Origin: CAIVSN01 sp036171455
GTDB taxonomy: Bacteria; Patescibacteriota; Gracilibacteria; BD1-5; UBA2023
Direction: 5' to 3'
DNA: 5,902 bases
Assembly (NCBI GenBank): GCA_036171455.1
Contig: JAVHRB010000100.1
Location: 1-5,902 of the forward strand
The notes under the pieces are model-generated. The model was not told the origin of the DNA. It was given only the letters and a program-made list of their open reading frames with translations, and did not search any database. Below, piece after piece: positions 1 to 5,902 of the stretch. The position numbers and the translations under genes were made by a program. The stretch's first letter is position 1, and each line of letters begins with the position of its first letter.

Positions 1-35
1 TGTTTCTTGTTTGCAAGAGGGAATGATGTAAACCT

Positions 36-60
36 AATTGCTGCAATTGTAACAAGTTAC
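36..60. promoter_or_regulatory. Two adjacent small palindromes upstream of the peroxidase promoter (possible operator)
   Basis: AATTGC-T-GCAATT (36-48) is a perfect 6-bp dyad with a 1-nt centre. It is followed immediately by GTAAC-AA-GTTAC (49-60), a 5-bp dyad with a 2-nt centre. They lie just upstream of the presumed -35 region. Dimeric regulators bind sites of this kind, and a peroxide-responsive regulator would make sense here. I recognise no exact known box, and short AT-rich dyads also arise by chance. Confidence 0.25.
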
Positions 61-69
61 TCGTATTTT

Positions 70-100
70 TCGATAGGTTTTTGGAATATATCTATATAAT
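70..100 (+). promoter_or_regulatory. Putative promoter of the peroxidase gene
   Basis: A perfect TATAAT lies at 95-100. The best upstream match to TTGACA is TCGATA at 70-75 (4 of 6), with a longer than usual 19-bp spacer. Transcription would start near 107 and leave a leader of about 17 nt before the ATG at 124. The -10 box is convincing and the -35 box is weak. Confidence 0.5.
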
Positions 101-123
101 GCCATGTTATTTTTCCACTATTT

Positions 124-606
124 ATGAATGTATACGATTTTTCCGTCCGGGCGAATGCGGGGGACATCATTTCTCTCGAAACCTATCGGGGCAAGGTTGC
201 TGTTATCGTAAATGTCGCAAGCCATTGCGGATTTACTCCACAATATGAGGAACTCCAACGGTTGTATGACCAATACCGTGAATCAGGATTAGTCATACTT
301 GGCTTCCCCTGTAACCAATTTGCGTGACAGGAACCAGGTACTGATTCTGAAATAGTACAGGCTTGCCGACTCAACTATTGAGTCACATTCCCGATTTTTT
401 CCAAAATCGAGGTGAACGGACCTCATGCCGATCCACTGTATTCCTATCTCAAAGGTCGAAAAGGAGGTTGGGTTACCAGTGCCATCAAATGGAATTTTAC
501 CAAATTTCTCATCGACCAAAAGGGAAATATTGTTCATCGGTATGCTCCGTCGACTTCTCCGAAACGTATGGAATCCGATATTAAAAAACTGTTGTTTCCC
601 TCATAA
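124..606 (+). CDS. Cys-type glutathione peroxidase homologue (UGA read as Gly)
   Basis: This is a thiol peroxidase of the glutathione peroxidase family, which reduces hydrogen peroxide or organic hydroperoxides in the cytoplasm. Enzymes with Cys at the active site usually take electrons from thioredoxin rather than glutathione. The 160-residue length is normal for the family and there is no signal peptide. Visible motifs are NVASHCGFT with peroxidatic Cys35 (codon TGC), FPCNQF with Cys63, Gln69 in GQEPG, Cys81 before LNYGVTFP (the position of the resolving Cys in yeast Gpx3), and KWNF with Trp123 and Asn124. Two in-frame TGA codons (325-327 and 379-381) give Gly68 and Gly86, both glycine in the family. 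With the standard code the gene would be cut at residue 67. The start is the first ATG after an in-frame TAA at 97-99. No Shine-Dalgarno sequence is visible. Family assignment is very secure; the reductant is inferred. Confidence 0.96.
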
Positions 607-616
607 TCCGTTTTTT

Positions 617-648
617 TTGTCACTTTTTCCGAATATTTGCGTTATACT
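617..648 (+). promoter_or_regulatory. Possible promoter of the sigma/anti-sigma pair
   Basis: TATACT at 643-648 resembles a -10 box, and TTGTCA at 617-622 matches five of six -35 positions. The 20-bp spacer is longer than optimal. Transcription would begin near 655, about 35 nt before the sigma factor ATG at 691. The 84-nt gap between peroxidase and sigma factor contains nothing else I can name. The two genes may also be co-transcribed, since I see no clear terminator between them. Confidence 0.35.
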
Positions 649-690
649 CTTTGGAAGCTCCCGAAATTTACTCCGTTACCCAATGTTTCG

Positions 691-1257
691 ATGCGCGATA
701 AAGACGTTCAGCGACTCTGAAAATGAGATATTGATGCCTTTGGAATCCTTTATGAATCCTCTGTTAATAAAATTTATAATTTCCTCTTTTACAAGACTTT
801 CGATCAATCGCTCGCCGAGGATTTGACCCAGGAAACATTTTTCAAAGCCTTGAAAAAAATTGATACCTTTCACGGCGAAACTGCAGCAGAATTCAATTCT
901 TGGATTTATGCGATAGCATATCACGTTTCCGTAGACCATTTTCGCTCAGCTCCGGTATCGGACGAACTCGACGAATCCCTCGAAACCGCTTCCGTTTCTC
1001 CGGATTTTGGCAAAGATATCGACTATCGGCTCAAACTAACCGAAGTTATGGGATATCTCGATACGTTTTCGAACGATCAGAAAGAGATTCTCATTATGCG
1101 GATTTGGGATGATCTTTCCTATGCGGAAATTGCCGAAATTACCGGCAAGACCGTAGATACTTGCAAAAAAACCGTCTCCAGGATCCTGATGAAAATCCAA
1201 TCGAACATTGCGTATCTGTGTATTTTCGCCCACTTTCTAACCTATATTTCACAATAA
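691..1257 (+). CDS. ECF-type RNA polymerase sigma factor (sigma-70 family)
   Basis: This 188-residue protein has the two-domain layout of extracytoplasmic-function sigma factors, which direct RNA polymerase to a small stress or envelope regulon. Region 2 covers about residues 1-85. It has a GDIDAFGILYE segment, the hallmark EDLTQETFFKAL at about 43-54, and FNSWIYAIAYHVSVDHFR. An acidic linker follows. Region 4 covers about residues 120-170 and contains a helix-turn-helix, LSYAEIAEITGKTVDTCKKT. The last 18 residues are unusually hydrophobic. The ATG at 691 was chosen because the first 44 residues complete region 2; reading them requires two TGA codons (718-720 and 724-726) as Gly. A standard-code reading would start at a TTG at 823 and lose half of region 2. 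The membrane protein begins 5 nt after the stop, so the two are surely one operon. Function is confident; the target promoters are unknown. Confidence 0.92.
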
Positions 1258-1262
1258 TTCCC

Positions 1263-2846
1263 ATGAAAACCCAAATCGCCGAAATCCTCTCGGAACTCTA
1301 TGCCCTCGACCCGGAACTTGCCAAAAAAGAACCGGAACTTACGAAAATTCTCTCCGAAATGCTCGTTCGAAAACCAGATACTCATTTCGATGAGAATTTC
1401 CGAACGGAACTCAAAACAAAACTCTCTGCCGAAATTGCCAAACGGAAATGAGTATCTTCTGGTTGAACCAATTGGAAAAGCATTTTCGCTGGATTTCTCG
1501 TTGGTAGTTCTGCTATTGGTATTGCATCATATTTTCTTTTGCCATCGATAGCCCCGATATCCATCGAAACCCCGAATACTGGAAATAACCAACAAATTGC
1601 TACCCCGGTAGTCGCATCGAAAACTGAGGCTCCGATGCTCGCGACAAATACTATAGATTTCGGTTTCAAAGCTGAACGAAAAGCAGCAATGGCATTCGGT
1701 TCCATTTCTCAGTCGAAGGGTAGTGAATCTCAATCTGCTGCGAGTGCGGATCGCGTACGTTCGCCATCTCCCATGAACAATTCGATTTCGGCCGTACCTA
1801 TTCCGAATACCCCACCTACTGCCGTTGGTATAGTCCCTGCAGCTGTAGGGAAAATCGCGGTTGATAGCAGGATGGTTATATCTCAGCCATACCAGCCACA
1901 AAGATATTCCTATGAATATTCTGGTTCCGGTTATGTCTTCAAAGACACGAAAATGGCAGTGTTCCAAAAAAAGAAAAATGCCATGTCGAGTGTTGAAACG
2001 GATGCGCTTCTCAAGAATTTTAAAATTTCTAGCATCGATTTGGCACAATTTTCCCAACTCAAGCTCAATACTATATCGATGTCGGAAGATCGCGAATACG
2101 GACTAATGTTGAATATCGATTTCACAGAGGGAACCATTACGCTTTCCAAGAATTGGAATCTCTGGCCACAATCGAAATGCATCGATACGCAGTGTCTCAC
2201 ACAAATTAGTGATATCCCATCTGACGATACCGTTTTGGAAACCGTATGAAAATTTATCAAGACCTACGGAATAGATATTTCATCCTATGGGAAACCAACC
2301 ATCAATAATGATTGGAAGGTTCAATATTCACTCGCAACCGATAAAACTTTCGCCTATGTTCCGGATACGGTGACTGTGATATATCCACTCCTTGTTGAGG
2401 GAAAACCGGTATACGAAGAATATGGACAACCTAAAGGAATGACCATCAACGTTGATGTGAAAACTGGTCGAGTGTCTGACGTTTACGGTATGGACAAATT
2501 GAATTTCGAATCGTCAGATTACGAGGTTCAAACGGATTTCCCTAAAATCCTCGAGGTTGCGAAAAATGGGGGAAGGGGTATGTATAATTTTCCGGAAATG
2601 GGATCCGGCGATGAAAAAATAGTAAAAGTAGCCCTTGGTGAACCGGAAATGATCTATACACACCGCTACGATTACCAAAACGGCATCAGCAACGAATATC
2701 TCGTGCCATCGCTTCTTTTCCCCGTACTGCAGGAACCAAAGGAAGGCGAGTACTTTTCCAAGACTGTCATCGTTCCGGTAATCAAAGAATTCTTCGATAT
2801 GAAACCCCAGATGCCCATGATGTATAAAAATGAAATGGCACGATAA
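1263..2846 (+). CDS. Probable transmembrane anti-sigma factor with large extracytoplasmic domain
   Basis: This is a 527-residue single-pass membrane protein encoded directly after the ECF sigma factor. Residues 1-72 are charged and cytoplasmic; the segment around LVRKPDTHFDENFRTEL looks like the N-terminal part of other CPR anti-sigma-like proteins. No HxxxCxxC zinc motif is present. One hydrophobic helix spans about residues 73-93, after a Lys-containing stretch, which predicts N-in topology. A Ser/Pro/Ala/Thr-rich linker (about 95-200) leads to an outer domain with no family I recognise. That domain contains Cys306 and Cys311 (CIDTQC), which could form a disulfide. Three TGA codons (1449, 1464, 2247) are read as Gly; a standard code would break the gene into three pieces. 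The function is inferred from position and topology: it would hold the sigma factor until an outside signal, or proteolysis, releases it. The signal is unknown. Confidence 0.75.
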
Positions 2847-2861
2847 TCGGAATGATTTTAT

Positions 2862-2900
2862 AAAAACCGCTCTTTCCAAAATTGAGAAAGAGCGGTTTTT
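2862..2900. terminator. Bidirectional rho-independent terminator
   Basis: A perfect 15-bp inverted repeat has arms AAAAACCGCTCTTTC (2862-2876) and GAAAGAGCGGTTTTT (2886-2900) with a 9-nt loop. Because one arm begins with an A run and the other ends with a T run, the transcript from either strand forms a stem followed by U residues. It lies between the stop of the anti-sigma gene (2846) and the stop of the lipoprotein gene on the opposite strand (2920), so it can end both converging operons. Confidence 0.9.
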
Positions 2901-2919
2901 ATATAGAAAAGAGTAGTAA

Positions 2920-3120
2920 TTATTTGTTCGAAATTTCTGGCATCTTTCCGGGAACTTCCGGAATCGTATTGCCAGTCTCCGTTCTTTCGATTTTTGCGGG
3001 TTGGACGTTTTGTTGTCCGTCGGAGAGTTTGGATACCTTGCTCGTATCGTAGGATTGGTTTTCGAGTTCGCATGAACTGAGACTTAACAGTAAAGCCGTT
3101 ATCAAAAATATTTTTTTCAT
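2920..3120 (-). CDS. Small predicted lipoprotein
   Basis: This 66-residue protein has a clear lipoprotein signal peptide: MKK, a hydrophobic stretch (about residues 4-14), then the lipobox LSSC with Cys17 as the predicted acylated residue. The mature part is only 50 residues, hydrophilic, rich in Gln, Asn, Ser, Thr and Pro, and contains no second Cys or recognisable domain. It would sit on the outer face of the membrane. The ATG lies 20 nt after the stop of the CBM-like prepilin gene on the same strand, so it is probably the last gene of that operon and may help assemble or anchor the surface proteins. No Shine-Dalgarno sequence is visible. It contains no in-frame TGA. The lipoprotein call is good; the function is unknown. 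Confidence 0.75.
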   Translation of the reverse strand: MKKIFLITALLLSLSSCELENQSYDTSKVSKLSDGQQNVQPAKIERTETGNTIPEVPGKMPEISNK

Positions 3121-3140
3121 ATTTGGGTATGAGAGGTGGA

Positions 3141-4466
3141 TTATGGGATTTCTTTGACGATATGGTTGTCGAACCAGAGCTCATCCCCGCCTTTCGGGGC
3201 GTTGGCTCGATAAAAAATACAAGCGGTCGCGTCGGTAATGCCTCCCGGTAAAGTAATACTGAGACCGTTTCCGCTCGGATCCGGAGCGTTAACATACGCG
3301 GAAATCCTGGTAAAGTTCGCTGGGTCGAGCGTGACCAAAAAACCTGCCGCTCCGACATTCGTCGCGGTTCATAGACTGTTTTTTTTGTAACAATAGAAAT
3401 TCAGGTTCAATTTTCAACCGCTGACCGTACTAGCGAGATGTCATTTTACATCGAGGGAATACTGATATTTCTTGTTCGGATTAATCATGAGGTAGGTATA
3501 TTGCCCGTCTCAACCCGCACTGTCGCGAAGCCATTTCAGATAGAGCGATGATTGGGAGTTGGCTCAATTGCCCGTATCGACGCTGCAAGCGGTCGTTTGG
3601 ATTTGATCCCCATAGGTGGCATTTCATTCGAAAGACAATGCCGTAGACACACTGTTTGAAAAACAGTGGGGATAGTTTTTGAACGAGGTCGCCTGAAATC
3701 CGGTTGCCATGATGACTTCGGCTTTGAGGTTTTCAAACGATTCGTAGAGCAGGGTACCCGTGTTTGTATATCCTGTGACCTGCACTAGGGGTAGTCCATC
3801 CATAGCAAAAATATAGTTATTGTTACTTCCCCAGGTAGCCCCGTACATTTTTGCCCCCGAACCATAAAACTCGGTTTTCTTGAAATCCTGGTAGTTTTCC
3901 AGAGCCCAGCGGGGAATGAATCCGCTTATTCCGGGCGCTTTCCCCGGAATATAATTTCATACCACTTTTTGCATTGGTACTCCCGATGGTGCATAGAGCG
4001 TCGATGCATAGGCTTCTTTCGCGATTGCAAGAGGAGTATTTCATTTCTTGTTTTCCAGTACCGATCCGACTTGTACGTACCGAGTGAGGCCGTCGTCGGT
4101 TCAACGATAAATACCTATTACATAAGGTTTTTTAGTAAAAGGATCCAGTGGGGGATTATTGAGTCCGGGGATATTTTTTCATAGTAGTTCTCCTACCCAG
4201 ACGGTAGTATCCTGTGGATAGTTGTTATAGAGTATTGGTTGTAGGCCAGCTAGACCAAATCATTTTTCTCATACGATGGCCGTACCGATGGCGGTATTGA
4301 TAATAGTGAGATCGGTTATTTTGGTGGAATCTTTGGCATCCTCCGAATATCCTTGAATGGAAATGAACCCAATCGTCCCGAGTATCGCAAGTATCGTAAT
4401 GACGACGATGAGCTCGACTAGGGTGAATCCGTTAAAAGATGGTATTTTTTTTGAAATATGATTCAT
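3141..4466 (-). CDS. Type IV prepilin-like surface protein with C-terminal CBM4/9-like domain
   Basis: This 441-residue protein opens with a type IV prepilin signal: a short basic leader, then the cleavage site NG|FTLVEL with Glu at mature position 5, followed by about 20 hydrophobic residues. The pilin body continues to about residue 205 with a PLDPFTKKPY segment and QVGSVLEN. The C-terminal part (about 240-441) has the pattern of a CBM4/9-type beta-sandwich: ESFEN near its start, KKYQYSLDVKG in the middle, and the closing ELWFDNHIVKEI. Such modules usually bind polysaccharide. Twelve TGA codons are read as Gly (about 12 of 49 glycines); with the standard code the frame collapses into fragments. 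The gene starts 11 nt after the LamG gene's stop. The protein would be processed by prepilin peptidase and displayed on a pilus or pseudopilus. The prepilin is certain; the CBM call and its ligand are inferred. Confidence 0.85.
4360..4430. repeat. 71-bp direct repeat, copy in the CBM-like prepilin gene
   Basis: This is the partner of 5707-5777, in the same orientation and at the same place in the protein. Similarity continues a little further on the 3' side of the coding sequence (IQGYS and the neighbouring codons) with mismatches, then the proteins diverge completely. Recombination between the copies would delete about 1.35 kb and join the leader of one gene to the body of the other. Confidence 0.9.
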
Positions 4467-4477
4467 AGGTAGAAATA

Positions 4478-5449
4478 TTATTTTGAAGTATTATAGAGCG
4501 TTAGGATTTCCCCTTCTGAAAGCGTTCTTTTGTAGACGCGCACCTCATCGATAGAACCGGAAAAATATTCTGTTCCATTTCCAAATCACAATGTGGTAGT
4601 TCCGGAGATGGGATAGGGGATAATCGTTGCTTCCATTTGTTGCTTGACTCCGTTTATATAGAGTTTTGCCTTTGTTCCATCGTTTACTCCAACGATATGG
4701 TACCACACACCTGTTGCAGCTATCAAATCTGACTGAGAATCCCACAAGATTCCGTTTCAGCCGTAACCAGCATCGTAGTCGAACCATCTCCATTTGTTAT
4801 CCATGCCTTGCCCAGTATTCGCTAATTGAACGCATAGATGTGGCGAAACCTGATATAACCTTTGCCAAGCATTCAGTCGTGAAGCTTTTGCCCAAAGGGA
4901 TACGGTAAAAAGGTCCGTAGTATTGGTAATGGGTCAACTCGGTATCGTGATATAATCGCTCGTACCGTTGAAACTTCTCGCATTTCCGTTTTTTCCTGTT
5001 ACTGTGGTAGTTCCAACCGGAGTTCCACTGTTTCCATTTCCGCTTAAATCTGACAGTTTTCCATCAGAACCAAAGGTTTCCATATCCCAATACCCTACAA
5101 GGGAAGGATCGCGCCTAGGAATTGCTGATACGGATGTCATGCTTGCCTTTATAGCGATGAGTTTGCTACCGGTACCGCTGATACTGTCGGTTTTTGAAAA
5201 TACTGCCGTATATCCCGTGCTCGTATTTACGATGTCGATTCCCGTAAAGGCTATCGTGAGAAGTTCCTGTACCGGCTGATTCGTATTTAATCCCGTACCA
5301 AGGAGAATTCCGAGACTGTCTCCTTTAATAATTGGACTCCTAGCCGAATAATCCGTATTGGCAATGGCATAGGTTTCCGGTATTCCGAAAATACCCGGTA
5401 TGAATGCCGTTGCCTTGCTTCCGTCTTCGAGAAATGCCATGAGTTGCAT
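4478..5449 (-). CDS. LamG-domain part of a frameshifted prepilin-like protein (3' portion)
   Basis: Read from the ATG at 5449 this gives 323 residues, but it is almost certainly the continuation of the prepilin beginning at 5822, one frame away. The first residues (QLMAFLEDGSKA) complete the pilin body, which runs to about residue 110. Residues about 116-320 form a LamG / concanavalin A-like domain: LVGYWDMETF, LSDLSGNGNSGTPVG, FNGTSDYITIPS, FTVSLWAKAS, GVWYHIVGVNDG, AKLYINGV and the closing GSIDEVRVYKRTLSEGEI. LamG domains bind or cleave glycans; no catalytic residues are evident, so binding is more likely. Three TGA codons (4934, 4757, 4586) are read as Gly. The stop is TAA at 4478-4480. 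On its own this piece would lack the prepilin signal and stay in the cytoplasm. The domain call is firm; whether the gene is functional is open. Confidence 0.8.
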
Positions 5450-5822
5450 TGACGGTATACGTGGTAAATATACTTGGATCGAGAGGATCTTTGGTAGCTC
5501 CGGCAGAGATTTTAGCCAGACTCGTCATTTGATCCTTGGCAAATCCCTGGTATCCGATTACAGTTCCAGAAGCAGTAATAGCTATAGGAGCTTCTGGCAT
5601 CGGATAATTTCCTCAAACTACCTGAAACAAAGCAAGTCCCTTGTGGAGATTCACCAAATTGCTAATCCGCGAACTGTCTCGAGCACTGCTCGAATACCCC
5701 TGTATCGAAATGAACCCAATCGTCCCGAGTATCGCAAGTATCGTAATGACGACGATGAGCTCGACTAGGGTGAATCCAGGGAGAATCTTGCGTGTTCGTA
5801 TGGTATTTTGTGTTGGATACAT
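5340..5822 (-). CDS. Type IV prepilin N-terminal part of the frameshifted LamG protein (5' portion)
   Basis: The gene starts at the ATG at 5822 with leader MYPTQNTIRTRKILPG, cleavage before FTLVEL (Glu at mature position 5), and a hydrophobic helix. The pilin body follows, with YQGFAKDQ and KDPLDPSIFTTYTVNA. One TGA (5613-5615) is read as Gly. From about 5444 this frame turns into unrelated sequence and stops at TAG 5340-5342, while the pilin body continues in the neighbouring frame. The sibling prepilin has the same order (PLDP, then Tyr-rich, then QVGSVLEN), which supports joining the two frames into one gene of about 449 residues (5822 to 4478). Restoring one lost ACTCA copy near 5440 would give NATQLMAFLED. 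It could be a sequencing or assembly error, a real loss-of-function mutation, or reversible slippage. It is probably the first gene of the operon. Confidence 0.75.
5707..5777. repeat. 71-bp direct repeat, copy in the LamG prepilin gene
   Basis: This stretch is identical base for base to 4360-4430. Both copies encode the conserved prepilin segment from GFTLVEL through the hydrophobic helix. Third-codon positions are identical too, which is beyond what protein conservation requires. Confidence 0.9.
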
Positions 5823-5863
5823 ATCGGTAAAATGAAATACTAAAATAATTTAAAATCTCTTTT

Positions 5864-5884
5864 CCCCGTCAGCTTGCTGCGTGG
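5864..5884. repeat. Imperfect GC-rich hairpin at the window edge
   Basis: The sequence CCCCG-T-CAGC-TT-GCTG-CG-T-GGG can fold into a hairpin with about 8-9 GC-rich pairs and one bulged base per arm, in an otherwise AT-rich flank. It lies about 40 bp upstream of the LamG prepilin start. It could be the terminator of a gene beyond the window, though no clear U run follows, or a dispersed intergenic palindromic repeat. The remaining bases of 5823-5902 hold no gene or clear promoter that I can support. Confidence 0.3.
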
Positions 5885-5902
5885 GCTACCGCTTTGTGAT
5901 TT

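Noticed and set aside
1..99. Possible C-terminal tail of an upstream plus-strand gene, open in frame 1 until TAA at 97-99.
   Set aside because: About 32 codons without a stop is easily chance when only two stop codons exist, and no recognisable motif is present.
325..381. UGA codons as selenocysteine sites.
   Set aside because: They align to glycine, not to the catalytic position, which is an ordinary TGC Cys.
124..606. Peroxidase as a pseudogene broken by two stops.
   Set aside because: Both stops are UGA at positions that are glycine in the family, and the same pattern holds in four other genes; code 25 explains all of them.
607..622. T run after the peroxidase stop as a rho-independent terminator.
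   Set aside because: No GC-rich stem precedes it; only weak A-T pairing is possible.
425..826. A 133-codon plus-strand open frame across the peroxidase end and sigma start.
   Set aside because: It is a shadow of two well-supported genes in another frame.
823..1257. Sigma factor starting at the TTG at 823.
   Set aside because: This would cut region 2 inside the EDLTQETF motif; the upstream frame to the ATG at 691 completes the domain once UGA is Gly.
1539..2249. A separate gene for the middle part of the anti-sigma protein.
   Set aside because: It is in the same frame as the flanking pieces and separated only by UGA codons.
2858..3358. A 166-codon minus-strand open frame.
   Set aside because: It overlaps the lipoprotein and the end of the CBM-like prepilin in another frame and shows no family features.
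5436..5452. Programmed ribosomal frameshifting in the LamG prepilin.
   Set aside because: I see no slippery heptamer or downstream structure; a small deletion next to a repeat is simpler.
1..5902. CRISPR arrays, tRNA genes, insertion sequences.
   Set aside because: No spaced direct repeats, cloverleaf-like sequence, transposase motif or terminal inverted repeats were found on reading both strands.

Overview
The window reads coherently only if UGA is translated as glycine (genetic code 25). By my manual count, 23 in-frame UGA codons fall inside five genes. Where a familiar family allows a check, they sit at positions that are glycine in that family, most clearly in the glutathione peroxidase (NQF.GQEPG and NYGVTFP). 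All six reading frames that I trust end in UAA. This recoding is known from the Candidate Phyla Radiation lineages Gracilibacteria (BD1-5) and Absconditabacteria (SR1), so the DNA most probably comes from one of these. The window alone cannot say which.

The left half is on the + strand. A Cys-type glutathione peroxidase homologue (124-606) follows a good -10 box and two small palindromes. After an 84-nt gap with a possible promoter comes an ECF-type RNA polymerase sigma factor (691-1257). Five bases later starts a 527-residue single-pass membrane protein (1263-2846). Its short cytoplasmic N-terminus, single membrane helix and large outer domain fit an anti-sigma factor. The pair probably senses something outside the membrane and passes it to transcription. 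A 15-bp perfect hairpin (2862-2900), A-rich on one side and T-rich on the other, closes this half and can also serve genes arriving from the opposite strand.

The right half is on the - strand and looks like one operon read from about 5822 down to 2920. It holds a type IV prepilin-like protein with a C-terminal LamG (concanavalin A-like) domain, a second prepilin-like protein with a CBM4/9-like beta-sandwich C-terminus, and a 66-residue lipoprotein. The first gene is split by a frameshift near 5444. Loss of one copy of a 5-bp direct repeat would explain it. The two prepilins share a 71-bp identical stretch over the prepilin N-terminus, which suggests recent duplication or gene conversion. Together these genes look like cell-surface or pilus-tip components that bind glycans or host surfaces, which fits an episymbiotic or surface-attached CPR cell. 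That role is inference.

The right edge (5823-5902) is short and AT-rich and carries an imperfect GC-rich hairpin. No RNA gene, CRISPR array, insertion sequence or replication origin was seen.
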